A stretch of DNA of 64,000 nucleotides from Isoetes taiwanensis (GCA_021234155.1 JAJEKV010000035.1:5098224-5162223); one strand, 5' to 3'; counted from the stretch's first letter, positions 44,445 to 56,115 are shown. Translations and numbers: made by a program. The notes: generated by a model from the letters alone, not told the origin.

Positions 44445-44471
44445 TAGAATAGAATAGAATAGAATAGAATC
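44445..44471 (+). repeat. (TAGAA)n microsatellite, about 5 copies
   Basis: Five uninterrupted TAGAA units. The equivalent position in the second tandem unit has about 22. Confidence 0.9.
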
Positions 44472-46189
44472 TATGGCCATTTATTCATCTCAAACGCGTT
44501 TGACGAGTTCTTAGTGAGGGGGGCTCTAGATCCATGTTATTCGATTGGATTGTTTGAAGCTTATTATTGAATATACCCTAGGCTTATTATTGAACCTGAT
44601 TAAGTTGGATAAAATCTCTATTCCCTGTGCAAGTAGTTCTAGCCCGGCTTTCTTGATACGCTGGAGGAGTTGAGCTCTAGTTCCTGTTAGGAACTCTCGC
44701 AGTCTTCATTATTTCTAAAAATCATTGCCATAAGGCGGCATACCGAGCATGCCAAGCAAGAAGGGAGGCGCTACAAGCTGCATTACTCTCAGATAAAATG
44801 ATCTATAGCCCTAACCCTACGTTTATAGCCTTTTTTTTTTATTAACACGCACTTTTTGCAAGAAGAAGAGACATGATGGACTTCATACATGTTTAATCTA
44901 AGGACTGCAGCTTAGATGGATAATCTAAGGTGTTATGTGTTCTCAAATTTGCAATCTAAGGCAACACCCACTCTCCAAGGCAAGAATCGCTGAAATATTA
45001 ACGTTCATCTAGATTTGCAAGCTATGGTTCACACCCCTTAATGGAGATGCACAAACAAACTATACTTCCTCTATCAAGTGATCTTAACAATTTCAAATCA
45101 CAAGTTTCAAATGTTTATTGCCCTAACAAAACTCATATACAAACTATACTTCCTCTAACACTTTCAAACTCAAGTGATACATTACTTTCAAACTCAAGTA
45201 CAAATTCAATTAGTTGTATTGTATGGTATTTCTCTCATTCCTTGGTATATTTCAGTTTCCTCTTTGAAGGCCATGCTCAATATCACATTAGCAGCTTGTC
45301 AAGCCGGACCAACTCAATGTAGCATATATGGATTTGATCATATGTCGGATATCTCTGAAGACTGTAACATTGATCGACAATGGCTCCCACTTGGCAGCAA
45401 TGACAAAGCCTATCTTGGCATGACTCCCCAATCCATCTACCTGTCTCAATTCAGAGGCAGTATGCATCTATACGAATTGAGGCAACGAGTTTGCGCTTTT
45501 TCATGGCAAATGGATATGCATGTAGTGTTTAGGGCCCGTTTTGTCTTGGATATTTAAAATGTAATTATAAAAAGATGATCTGCATATACATTAGTGAAAA
45601 AAGGTAATATGGTTGTTGTATTTACAACTGCTCCAGTTTATAGGTGCACCAAGGCCATGCGTGCTTAGCATGAACCACTAGCAACGCCCATCCCTCAGAC
45701 CCTTTGGTTTTTCCAAGTACAATTCCTTGGGGGGTGGGGGGTCTGATCTATTGCAATACAAATTGGTATTGCCATTTCCTACACAATTCCAAGTTTTTTT
45801 TGCAACCATGCAGTATTTTAGAAATATGTATTCACATTTGCATGAATTATACACAATGGCGATTGCCACAGGCCATTGCGTTTTTTTCAGGGCAGAAATT
45901 TGGACAAAGGAAATCTTCAACCAGGAACAATCTAAATTGGGACAAACAACAGTCCCAATCTTCGATTAAGAGCGCTTTAGACTTGAAGAGAGAACGTTCT
46001 AGATTTGTTGATGCTTTGCCTTGCGTGTCTCAGGTTAAATATATATACGATGGCTTACGTTGTTTTGTCTGCTGGGAAGGAAGCTTCCAGCTTGACTTGA
46101 CCATTTATTCATCTCAAACGTTGTTTTGTCAGGTCAAGTCAAGTCTGTCCCTTATATTCTTGGTTCAAAAGCTTATCTCTAGATTGCGA

Positions 46190-46301
46190 TAGAATAGAAT
46201 AGAATAGAATAGAATAGAATAGAATAGAATAGAATAGAATAGAATAGAATAGAATAGAATAGAATAGAATAGAATAGAATAGAATAGAATAGAATAGAAT
46301 C
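46190..46301 (+). repeat. (TAGAA)n microsatellite, about 22 copies
   Basis: A pure pentanucleotide array of about 110 bp in the promoter-distal part of tandem unit 2. Confidence 0.95.
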
Positions 46302-46601
46302 TATGACCATTTATTCATCTCAAACGTGTTTGGCGAGTTCTTCGTGAGGGGGACTTTAACATGATCCATGTTATCCGATTGGATTGTTTGAAGCTTATTA
46401 TTGAATATACCCTAGGCTTATTATTGAACCTGATTAAGTTGGATAAAATCTCTATTCTCTGTGCAAGTAGATCTAGCCCAGCTTTCTTGATACGCTGGAG
46501 GAGTTGAGCTCTAGTTCCTGTTAGGAACTCTCGCAGTCTTCATCATTTCTAAAAATCATTGCCATAAGGCGGCATACCGAGCATGCCAAGCAAGAAGGGA
46601 G

Positions 46602-46680
46602 GCGCTACAAGCTGCACTACTCTCCGCTACAAGCTGCACTTCTTCCGCTACAAGCTGCACTACAAGCGCTACAAGCTGCC
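46602..46680 (+). repeat. Minisatellite, four CGCTACAAGCTGC units
   Basis: CGCTACAAGCTGC(A/C) occurs four times with short spacers. Unit 1 has a single copy at about 44769. Confidence 0.85.
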
Positions 46681-47368
46681 CTAACCCTACGTTTATAGCC
46701 TTTTTTTTCTATTAACACATACTTTTTGCAAGAAGAAGAGACATGATGGACTTCATACATGTTTAATCTAAGGATTGCAGCTTAGATGGATAATCTAAGG
46801 TGTTAGGTCTTCTCAAATTTGCAATCTAAGGCAACACCCACTCTCCAAGGCAAGAATCGCTGAAATATTAACTTTCATCTAGATTTGCAAGCTATGGTTC
46901 ACACCTCTTAATGGAGATGCACAAACAAAGTATACTTCCTCTATCAAGTGATCTTAACAATTTCAAATCACAGGTTTATTGCCCTAACAAAACTCATAAA
47001 CAAATTATACTTCCTCTAACACTTTCAAACCCAAGTGATACATTACTTTCAAACTCAAGTACAAATTCAATTAGTTGTATTGTATGGCATTTCTCTCATT
47101 CCTTGGTATATTTCAGTTTCGTCTTTGAAGGCCATGCTCAATATTAGATGTAGCAGCTTGTCGAGCCCGACCAACTCAATGTAACATATATGGATTTGAT
47201 CATACGTCGGATATCTCTGAAGACTATAACATTGATCGGCATGACAAAGCCTATCTTGGCATGACTCCCCGATCCATCTACCTGTCTCAATGCGGAGGCA
47301 GTATGCATCTATGCGAATTGAGGCAACGAGTCTGTGCTTTTTCATGGCAAATGGATATGCATGTAGTG

Positions 47369-48118
47369 TTTAGGGCCCGTTTTGTCTTGGATATTTAAAA
47401 TGTAATTATGGAAAGATGATCTGCATATACATTAGTGAAAAAAGGTAATATGGTTGTTGTATTTACACCTGCTCCAGTTTACAAGTGCACCAAGGCCATG
47501 CGTGCTTAGCATGAACCACTAGCAATGCCCATCAGACCCTTTGGGTTTTCCAAGTACAATTCCTTGGGGGGTAGGGGGTCTCATCTATTGCAATACAAAT
47601 TGGTATTGCCATATTCCTACACAATTCCAAGTTTTTTTTGCAACCATGCAGTATTTTAGAAATATGTATTCACATTTGCATGAATTATACACAAGATCCA
47701 TATTTTTGGCAACCATGTAGTACTTTGAAGACTATGTATTGATTTTAGGGTGTTTTTTGACAACTTTATGTACAAACTTATTTTGTTCACAAATCTAGGA
47801 CCAACCATCCAATATTTGTCATTTTTTAAGGTTTTTCTTAGTTATAATTAACTTTTTTGTATTTTGAAGCGGTAGTTTCTAAGTCATTGGCCTGGATACA
47901 TGATTCAAAACATATGTTGGGTTATGCCCTTGACCTATGCTAAGATTTCCATAAAGCAGGATTATTATTTTTTATTCTTAAGCCTAACCATTGAGCACTC
48001 CAAAACTAATGTAATGTTTAAGGCGTTAGGGCGTTAGGGCCCGTTTCGTCTTGGATATTTAAAATGTAACGTTTAGGGTCCGTTTCATCTTGGATATTTA
48101 AAATGTAATTATGGGAAG
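47369..48118 (+). repeat. Dispersed 38-bp motif, three copies here and one at 45527
   Basis: The word GGGCCCGTTTTGTCTTGGAT with TATTTAAAATGTAA after it occurs at about 45532-45566, 47372-47406, 48030-48066 and 48075-48108 with minor changes. The last two are nearly adjacent. It may mark the border of a small repeated element. Confidence 0.7.
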
Positions 48119-48940
48119 ACAACCTGTATATAAGAGGCTGGATTAAGTGGTGGAAGTGGATCGTTAGATGAAGAGGCAAAATTGATGGTTATGATGAAGA
48201 GGTGGAGAACAAATGGTGGGGATTAAGAGGCTCCTCCTCCTCTTCCCTTCACGTTCTTTGTTGGAGCATGGTGGTAGTGCTCAAGAAGGAGTGTGGCGTG
48301 TGGGAGTCCCCTCCATATTTGATTTGAAGGTGCCCTTGCAAAGGAATGATTTTGTATTCGATTTGTGTTAATTGAAGATGCAACTTTAGTGCAAGTTCTG
48401 ATTCAATTGAAATTTTATGGGTGTTGGCCTGGCTGGGGAATCAGGTTCAACATTATGGCACTCTTGGTGGGATGCAAAATTTCCCCAAGCTCTGGGTTTG
48501 TTATTCTATCAATGATTAAGTTGCGACAGCTTTTGTTATATTTTTTCTTCGCCTCTAGCTCTGGCTTTTGAGCTCTTGAAATTATCGTATAAGTTGACTT
48601 ACCTGGATGCAGAACATCAACTGCAAATAATGAGTTGCTTGTACTCGAATATTTTGACCTCATATCAAAGCAGAGCAGAGTATTATCTTGGCTTTTGGCA
48701 TGAAAGGGAGCAATGAGAAATCGATGCTCGAAGGCTTCTGTTATCTCTGCATCTAAAGCAACTGAATTCTTCCCTCGCGATGTTTCTACTTGGTCTTGCG
48801 TAACAATTTCTATAGTGCACAAAATTGCTATCTGAGTTGCAGGCGGCAATCATAAACATGCTTGCTCACTATCTATTGTGCTTCTGTGATACTGAAGCTA
48901 TAAGATCTGAATGTTTTGCCTGAAATGTTGCCCATCTTCA
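47700..48940. other. Stretch without a recognised gene
   Basis: Apart from the GGGCCCGTTT repeats there is one minus-strand frame of 144 codons (48849-48415, with FEHRFLIAPFHAKSQD and SNSLFAVDVLHPGKS). I do not recognise it and it has no supporting context. Confidence 0.4.
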
Positions 48941-48949
48941 CCATCTGCA

Positions 48950-49475
48950 TCTGCTTGTAAATGTGCCAAATTTTCTTGCCCAAACCTTCTAATCGCTTCC
49001 ATTCGCATAGGGCACACCATCTTCGAATTGAGACAAGCAAATGGATTGTGAGCCACACCAGAACAAGCTTTGTCAATGCTAACAAATGGGAGTCATTGAG
49101 GATGAATCTCATACCCTTCAAAGCTGCTCATCATATAATCAAATCCGGATGCGCTAAATGCGCTATGCTAAGTTGGTCATGCCTGGCTAGCCACTACATA
49201 TGACATTCAGCACGGCTTCTGTATGGATGTTGGGATCATACCTTCAAGAGGTCATGGATATGCGAGATCAGCTATGTCCTCAGGCACACACTTGACATGT
49301 ATATATATATACATTTCATGATGATGTATACCTGTACAGTTTGACACCAATCTTATTACAACCACGATTTTTCGCTCGAGAACCCTTCGGGGCGGGGGTT
49401 TATCCCGGATAGTAATAAGTTTGTTGCCCTCCTTCATTGGGCCCCATAGGTCGATTGGTCTCCGTGGACGATAAA
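48950..49475 (+). mobile_element. LINE 3'-end fragment
   Basis: It matches 51255-51733: ATGGGAGTCATTGAGGATGA, TGATGTATACCTGTACAGTT, and the final CGTGGACGATAAAAATC followed by a T-rich stretch. It is the 3' untranslated end of the same LINE family, severed from any RT. Confidence 0.75.
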
Positions 49476-49504
49476 AATCTTTCTTTCTATTTTTTTGCCA
49501 AATC

Positions 49505-49600
49505 TTCTCTTGGTCTAGCGGTGAGGATGTTGTTTTCGGATTGCAATGATCAGGGTTCGAAACCTTAGAAGACTAACATCCTAAATCAACTAACATAATA
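49505..49600 (+). mobile_element. tRNA-derived SINE-like head
   Basis: TGGTCTAGCGGTGAGGATG (A-box-like, close to tRNA-Glu/His 5' sequence) is followed about 34 bases later by GGTTCGAAACC (B box). The anticodon arm is not well formed and no 3' acceptor end is present, so this is a SINE-type Pol III promoter and not a tRNA gene. It lies exactly between two LINE pieces. Confidence 0.55.
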
Positions 49601-49601
49601 C

Positions 49602-51733
49602 TTGCAACAGCTATACGACCCTCAGGGTGCACATGCAAAGATTACCCTTGCAAAGAAGGCCCGGTCTTTGGAAATCCGCAGTTCGGACGTGGAACAAGGC
49701 TTGCAGCGTCTTGCCAATGGGAAAGCCCCAGACTTGGATGGTATACAGGCAGAATTACTTAAGTGGGCAGGGCCGTCCATAATACCAGTGCTGACCGCCT
49801 TGTTCAACAAGGCATTACAGGAAGGTTTCCCCCTGCAGTGGACCAATAGCAGAGTTGTTCCCATATATAAGGCACCCAGCCAATTATCGAACAATCATGG
49901 TCAGTTCGGTGTTTGCAAAATTGCTTGCTGGGATTCTCGAGTAGCAGTTGATGGGCTGGGCGGGCGTGAGGTGCGGGCCCTCACCCGGCGAGGATTGAAC
50001 CCGGCACTCAACCATTGACCACATCTTCCGCGTTGCGAACTCGATTGAAGGCGGCCAGGAACCGCCGTCGGGATCTATATTGTTGCTTTGTGGATTTTGC
50101 GAAGGCGTTTGACACTATGCCTCGAGAAAAACTATGGGCAAGACTGCAACGGTAGGGGTTCTGTAGATTTGCGAAATGCGATTAATGCGAGCTATCTGAA
50201 AGATGCTCAAGTCGGTTCTGCGAGACAAGCCAACCATTTGATAGCGATGTCGGGGTTCGTCGGGGATGCCCTCTCCCCCCAACATTGTTTGGGGTTTACA
50301 TTGATCAATTGGAGAGCTTGCTTGCGATAATGGGGGCGATGGAGCTCACCTTCTCTATCGATCATCGAGACGGTTAATATATCTTGATGATGTGGACCTC
50401 TAGCTTACACACCAGCGGACATGCAACGACATCTCGATGCCCTAGACACGATTCATGGCGGCGACCGATATGCGTCAACTTTGCCAAGACTAAGGTGGTT
50501 TTCATATCATCTTCCGTCACGGAGGGTCCCCTCCTTCCGATTCTAGAGGCCAAAATGTGGAAGTTGCATCCACATACAAATATTTGGGAGTGGAGTTTCC
50601 TCCTACTATGCCTTTGGGACACATCCATATGGCTACAGTGGCCGGGCGGAAGGCACTATATGCAATGCAAAACAATAGTCATAGAGCGGGTTGTATGATT
50701 GGGCCCATCGGTCGGCTTTGTTCAAGGTCTTAGTGGAGCTGTCCTTTTATCTGGGGTGGAAGTATGGGGCCCGGTAGTATCACTTGCTACTTGGAATGAC
50801 TTGGGCAGGTCCGTAGAAAGCCTTCTTAATGCGAGCACTAGGGGTGAAGTCCACAGTCCCATATCAAATTCTCTTGCGGGAGAGGATTCTTGCCTCTTGA
50901 GTGACCCTTGATCGCCACATTGTCTATTTTCAGAAGGTGGTCAATATGGGCGATGCTCGTCTCCCTAAACTAGCTTATATCATGGCAATGGAGCCTTGGC
51001 GCCTCAAGGCTTCTTTGGAGGGGAAAAAGAGAGCTCAATGGTTGGCTAGATGGAATGTGCGAGAACACAGGTGCATACATGTGCAAGCAGGCGGTCGCCA
51101 TAGCTTGAGGCAATATCTTGATGATTGCTTCCTCCGGCAAGCTTTGGGATGCCAATGCCCTTGAACAGTCAAGGCGACACACTACCGGCCCACATAAAAC
51201 CCACATTGGAGCGAGGCCCATAATGCTACTGCGTACCCACTTGCCCATGAAAAGCGCTTGAACTCATTGCCTCCATTCGCCGCGAGGGGCACATCTTGGT
51301 TGAGGCGGGGCGGATGGATTGGTGAGCCACGCCGGGGCGGGGCTCTGTCAATCTTTGCCAAATGGGAGTCATTGAGGATGAATCTCATACCCTTCAAAGT
51401 TGCCCGACATATGATCAAATTCGGACCGCGATATCTTTGAGTTGGTCAGGCCTGGCCAGCCGTTACATGTGACATTGAGCACAGCATCCGTACGGGTGCT
51501 GGGATCATATCTTCAGGAGGTTATGGACATGCGAGATATGTCCTCGGGCACACACTTGACATGTATATAAACATTGATGTATACTTGTACAGTTTGACAA
51601 CATTCTTATTATCGCCCGCGGGTTTTCCTGGGAAAACCCTTGAGCGAGGTTTTTAACCGGGACGGTAATAAGTTTCTTTGCAGCTCATTATGGGTCCCAT
51701 AGGCCGATTGGCCTCAGTGGACGATAAAAAAAT
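49602..51733 (+). mobile_element. LINE retrotransposon, 5'-truncated, decayed reverse transcriptase
   Basis: RT motifs appear in order across broken frames: LQRLANGKAPDLDGIQAELL and LTALFNKALQEGFPLQW (49602-50018), then HIFRVANSIEGG, CFVDFAKAFDTMPREKLWAR (about 50088-50145), GVRRGCPLPPTLFGVYIDQL (about 50250-50310), YLDDVDL (about 50379-50399), and GVEVWGPVV further on. No endonuclease domain is seen, consistent with 5' truncation. The 3' untranslated end matches 48950-49475 and leads into a (CATTCT)n tail. It is non-functional. Confidence 0.8.
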
Positions 51734-51824
51734 CATTCTCATTCTCATTCTCATTCTCATTCTCATTCTCATTCTCATTCTCATTCTCATTCTCATTCTC
51801 ATTCTCATTCTCATTCTCATTCTC
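51734..51824 (+). repeat. (CATTCT)n hexanucleotide, about 15 copies
   Basis: A pure hexamer array starting directly after the LINE 3' end (GACGATAAAAAAAT). It replaces a poly(A) tail, so it may be the simple-repeat tail of the LINE. Confidence 0.95.
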
Positions 51825-52636
51825 TCCGCCTTCTATCTTGCCACAACCATTTCCAAAATCTAGAAACGGCTTTACCGGGTTTCCAGCAACAAACTGCTTC
51901 CAGTTCTAATGCATTCTAAAATCTGCTTAATCTCTCCATCTTGCTTGCCCTAATCCTAAAGATTTTTTCCAAGGCCATTGCCCTTACAAATCATAACCAA
52001 ATTATTTTTGGAGCACCCTCGCCATATTATACACAAGTGATGCGTTATAAACTTTGTTAAAATAATTATTTTGCCAAGGAGGGATACTTGCACATGGACT
52101 AGAGCCAGAGTAGCCAGTGGGGACGTTGTAAGTGACTTGCTTGGAGTTTTCTTATTGAGTATGGTCATCCACACATGGTCCAGAGCTAGAGTAGCCAGTG
52201 CGGGCATGTGGATGTGCCTAGCTCATTTATATATACTTCCTAATGTATCTTAAGTGTTATATTATGTGTTGGGCCGAGTGGACCGGCCCGCTTCTTTTTG
52301 GGGCATAATGTTGAACCACAAGTGATTCAACATATTTTTTGTCGAACATTTGGGGTGTTTTTATGCTTGACATACCCATATTTTGGTTCGATCAGCACCC
52401 GATCAGCACCTTGAATCGCGACTGTCAGCCGAAGGGCAGGGCCGTCCGTCATTATGGTGAAGGGTACACCCTTCATCATTCGTCATCGATTTTTGAGCGC
52501 GAATTTTCTTCGAGCCATCCCCTGTTTTTTCATAATTTCGAATGCATCATTGCCATCCGTGCTTTAAATCTATTCAGTCGATCAAGCTTCTCCTATTCTC
52601 TGTTTTCCGAATTCATCAAGCAAGCACAGATTTGTG

Positions 52637-54507
52637 ATGGCGCTCAATTCCGGCGAGGTTGCTGTCCTTCTCTTTTGTGAAGCTCTCAAATTTCCCTTTG
52701 GCCTATGAAGTTCGACCTTTTTTTGCTTGCGGGACATCTTTGATGGCGAAACGGAATATGAATTCCATGTTAACTGGGCTCTTTCTAACAAAGGGAAAAA
52801 AACCAAAGAAATTAAGGCAAAAGATGTTCTGAGAGGCCGATTTTCTTTGAGTTTGGAAGATGCCACTCGAGGAAAGGGAAGATTAACCTGAAATTTATTC
52901 GACCGCCTATGAAACCCGGTTGAGCGACCTTCTTGGACGGTTTACCAAAAATCCAAGCCCACTAACAATGAAGTTAGAGTCACCTTTGCTAGAGCTTTTT
53001 CGCGTGGGCTAATTCCCCTCGAAAGTACCAAATCTGAGGAATATGCTATCAACTGGGCATCCTTTGCTGCTGATGCTTTTAGGACTTCTGAGCGACAATT
53101 GTCAGTTAAGCAAGAGGGTAATAGCTACAGCAACAACAGCAATGCCATACTCAATCAGCTTAGGAGGCTTGCTGCCATGAAAGCTGAAAAAGAAAACGAT
53201 ATTTTGATGAAAGAAGAAGATTATTTGAGGAAGGAGGGTGCTCTCACTCAAGCTGACTTTCAGATCTCTGCAATAGAAGAGCAGATATCTGAAAAAGTGA
53301 AGGACAGAGAGGTTTTAGACACAGCTGCGCCAGACGAACAAGAAGCTATTCAAAGGCTTAAAGCACAAGAAGAAATGTGGCGAGACCTGTTGGCCAGCAC
53401 CATAAATAAGTTGGATAAAAATGGATTGAAGAATTTGAAGGCCGACATCATCGAACTCAAAGAAGAAGTTGATGCTATTGAAAAGCATATGAAGATTTGG
53501 CATGCCAAATGCAAACATGTTGCTTTTTTGTAGTCTGAGTCCAACAGAAATCGGATGCACCTAGGTATGGGTTCCTATGACATGCCTTCCTTGGATAATA
53601 AGGATGCATGTGAAGCATGTGGCCTTTTGTTCTGCAAAGATTATGAATTGCATGTCAAATTAACATGTGGTCACAAATACCATGTTTTTTGCTTTTCTGC
53701 TGTTTTGGACTGTATGCATTGCACTGTACCTACCTGTCATGAAGAGGTTCCAGGCAGCATATTGCAAGAATTGGTATATAAAGAATACCATCCTGTTGAA
53801 AGTGACACAGAAAGTGAGAATGATAGTGACACTGAAAGTAACAAGGAAGACAAGAAAAACAAGGTGCTGAGGACCAAAAAAAGAGGTAAAGAAGAAGATG
53901 ATAGCAGCACTTCTCTGTACACGCTACCTGCTGCTCCTGACTTCATTGCAGAGAGAGTTGCAAAGAAGAAGACCAGATCTGTGAAGAAGCTCAAACTGGA
54001 GAAAGGTAATGACTTTGACTCTATTTTTTATTTGTTTTAAAAGTTTTCATGTACTGTAGCTTGTAGAAATATTTTGCAGGTTTTATTGATGTGGACAAGT
54101 TAAGTCCAGTGAAATTTGCTCATGTCAGCCCTCTCAAAAGCACAAGGAAATCACCAAGGTTGAATGACAACCTGCTGAAAGGTGATGTTACCACTCCTGA
54201 GAAGAAGAAAATAGGTTCAACAGGTAACATAACTTATTTATTTATGAAATGTTTGTATGCTTAACTTTTTTGTTTCATTCCTTACTGATTTCTGCTACAA
54301 TGCAATGCAGAAAATGTGAATAATCTTGCTGCTGAACCTCAGGGTGCTGAACCTCAGGACAAAGCAGATATTGAGGAAGTGCTGAAGTCACCAGCACTTG
54401 AAGATTTGGCTGAGCAGTATGATTCAGGAAGTAGCAGTTCTGAAGAAGTGAACCCTGATATTACCTTGGCAAAGTATTGCCAGGACAAACAAGTGGAAAA
54501 GAAGTGA
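52637..54507 (+). pseudogene. Unrecognised three-exon gene: coiled coil plus Cys/His cluster, four in-frame stops
   Basis: A single frame runs from ATG 52637 to a donor at 54006, broken only by TGA at 52706, 52889 and 52910 and TAG at 53531. Exon 2 is 54080-54223, exon 3 54311-54507; both introns are GT-AG, phase 1, and the frame is kept. Text includes YEFHVNWALSNKGKK, a Lys/Glu coiled coil (about 53180-53500, with ISAIEEQISEKVKDREVLD), a RING-like cluster (CEACGLLFC..HVKLTCGHKYHVFC..CMHC..CH, 53606-53745), an acidic Ser-rich region, and basic KSTRKSPRLN. A 10-bp hairpin follows the stop. The convergent neighbour at 55058 is intact. The family is unknown. Confidence 0.6.
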
Positions 54508-54521
54508 ATGGTTTTATGAAA

Positions 54522-54555
54522 GAAAACCACCAATTTTCAAATGTAGGTGGTTTTC
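54522..54555 (+). other. Perfect 10-bp hairpin after the plus-strand gene
   Basis: GAAAACCACC (54522-54531) pairs with GGTGGTTTTC (54546-54555) around a 14-nt loop. It lies 15 bases after the TGA of the plus-strand gene. The AAAACCAC/GTGGTTTT word recurs just upstream of the minus-strand gene (56066-56115). Confidence 0.8.
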
Positions 54556-54709
54556 TAAGGTTTTCAAACTTTAAGTTATAACTACTTAACAGTGCTGCTA
54601 TGACATGCTTATTTCTGTGAAATGGAGCTGTACATTTTGGTTATTATTGTAACCCTTCAGCACCTTTTAATATATGATCTACAGTTTTAACCAATGTCTT
54701 GTTTAATAC

Positions 54710-55025
54710 TTGATTGTTTTAGAAAGCAATTGGATTGTGTTTAATTGTAAATAAGATTGTGTCATAGAAAGCAATTGGTTTATGAAAGTGGAAGTGGAAG
54801 GTTTGTTTGTGAAAGTGGATTGTGTTTACTTGTAAATGAGATAATGGATTGTGAAAGTGGATTGTGTTTACTTGCAATTGGATAATGGTTACATTTTTAC
54901 AATGTTAATGTCAATGTCAATGTTTAGAATTCAATGGTTGTAATTTCTGTAAATTCAATGGTTACATTTTTACAATGTCAATGTCAATGTTTAGAATTCA
55001 ATGGTTGTAATTTCTGTAATGGTTA
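54710..55025 (+). repeat. Tandem repeats between the convergent genes
   Basis: A unit of about 71 bp (ATGGTTACATTTTTACAATG... to GGTTGTAATTTCTGTAA) is present twice (about 54886-54956 and 54957-55020). Upstream, AAAGTGGATTGTGTTTACTT occurs twice. The region probably contains the 3' ends of both genes. Confidence 0.8.
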
Positions 55026-55057
55026 TAATTCCAAAAACCTGAAATGGTTGGAATGGT

Positions 55058-56062
55058 TTATATTTCATTGTCTCCATTCTTTCTTCTTCTTTTCTTTGCA
55101 ACCTTTGCACTGCTTTGAGTTTGTGATTTTGACTCAACTGCATCTTGTGCCAAGATGGTAGTGTTTTGTGGCAAGCTGTCCATGATGTGATCATGCACAT
55201 CTTCATCAAGCTCATACTGGTTATTTCCCATGTGATGCATGACAAAGTTCACTGCAGTAACTAAATGACTGTAAACACTACATTCAGGATCATGCTCCAG
55301 CAACTCGTATCTGCAGCCTCCAATGAACTTGTAGTACTTTCTTGTTACAACAACTTCATTCCTACCAAACTTCTGCCCCCAAGGATCCTTGTATGCTTTC
55401 TCAATGACATGTTTAACCTGTGTGCATTTCAGAATATAAAAATCTACCTTTTCTTTGTTGTTAGGCTTAGCATTGACTGCAAAGTTATCTCCAATTGCAA
55501 TTATATCTGACTTCCATTCAGGATCTCCCTCATAAACAGGACCATCAGCAGCTTCATCTTTATATTCAGCACCTGGTCTTAGCTCAGAAAAAATCCATGT
55601 GCCTATTCTCTCCCTGTTTGGACACTTGCCATACTTACCAAGCCAGCAATTGTGGCAGAAACAAGAATAATTCATGTGTGCAACTTGAGTAGGGTCTGTA
55701 CTTTGAATAGGCCTGATAGCATGGAAATGACTTGATCCAACTAGAGTTGCACAATCATAACTCTCACTCCTGTCTACTTCATCAATTCCTATTTCCCAAA
55801 AAAACCTGCAGTTTCACAAACATAGAACATTCAAACAAAATATGAAATGATATAAAAGGGTTTTGAGAAAATACCTAAATCTGTCCTTCCCTTCAATTGT
55901 GGAATGTGCGGCCAGCAAAGCCTTTATCTGCTCCAGGTCCGTCCTCATCTGTGATATTTCCTCTTCTGGGGTTATGGGTCCAAATTCTCGAACAGATTCC
56001 TTGCCGGGGGTGCACAAGGAGCCCAAAAATAAATTATTAATGTCAAATCCTCCAAAAACCAT
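55058..56062 (-). CDS. Unrecognised two-exon gene, Cys-rich protein of 311 residues, intact
   Basis: Exon 1 is 56062-55875 (starts MVFGGFDINNLFLGSL), donor GTATTT; exon 2 is 55805-55058 after CTGCAG. The joined length is 936 bases, an exact multiple of three with no internal stop. Exon 1 has an acidic/helical segment (TPEEEISQMRTDLEQIKALL). Exon 2 has a likely zinc site (CFCHNCWLGKYGKCPN, C-x-C-x2-C-x8-C), then YILKCTQVKHVIEKAYKDPW and NEVVVTRKYYKFIGGCRYEL, which loosely recalls a BAH-type beta fold, and a basic end (AKKRRRKNGD) that could be a nuclear signal. No family is named with confidence. Intactness contrasts with the broken partner gene. Confidence 0.65.
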
Positions 56063-56065
56063 GAT

Positions 56066-56115
56066 ATATGTGGTTTTTTATGCATGATTTTATTGTATAG
56101 AAGAAAACCACATAT
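56066..56115. other. 12-bp inverted repeat just upstream of the minus-strand gene
   Basis: ATATGTGGTTTT (56066-56077) and AAAACCACATAT (56104-56115) are perfect complements around a 26-nt loop, starting 4 bases upstream of the ATG at 56062. A further GTGGTTTG follows at 56124. The repeat would sit in the 5' untranslated leader or core promoter. Confidence 0.75.

Larger units (their letters stand above)
44073..45852 (+). repeat. Tandem duplication unit 1 (HIPP 5' end plus upstream DNA)
   Basis: From ACAATGGCAATTGCC at 44073 to CATGAATTATAC before 45853 this matches 45853-47690. The unit starts inside the first codons of HIPP, includes its promoter, a short (AGAAT)n and about 1.3 kb of non-coding DNA. 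Confidence 0.85.
45853..47690 (+). repeat. Tandem duplication unit 2 with a promoter-only HIPP remnant
   Basis: It begins ACAATGGCGATTGCCACAGG, so on the minus strand only the first few HIPP codons remain (M-A-C-G-N-R), followed by unrelated sequence (the end of unit 1). The promoter and TATA-like run near 46040 are kept. The (TAGAA)n and a CTACAAGCTGC minisatellite are expanded relative to unit 1. Confidence 0.85.

Noticed and set aside
48415-48849. A 144-codon minus-strand frame.
   Set aside because: No conserved motif, no paralogue in the window and no supporting context.
51678-51863. ORF encoding an Ile-Leu repeat.
   Set aside because: Produced by the (CATTCT)n array; no gene context.
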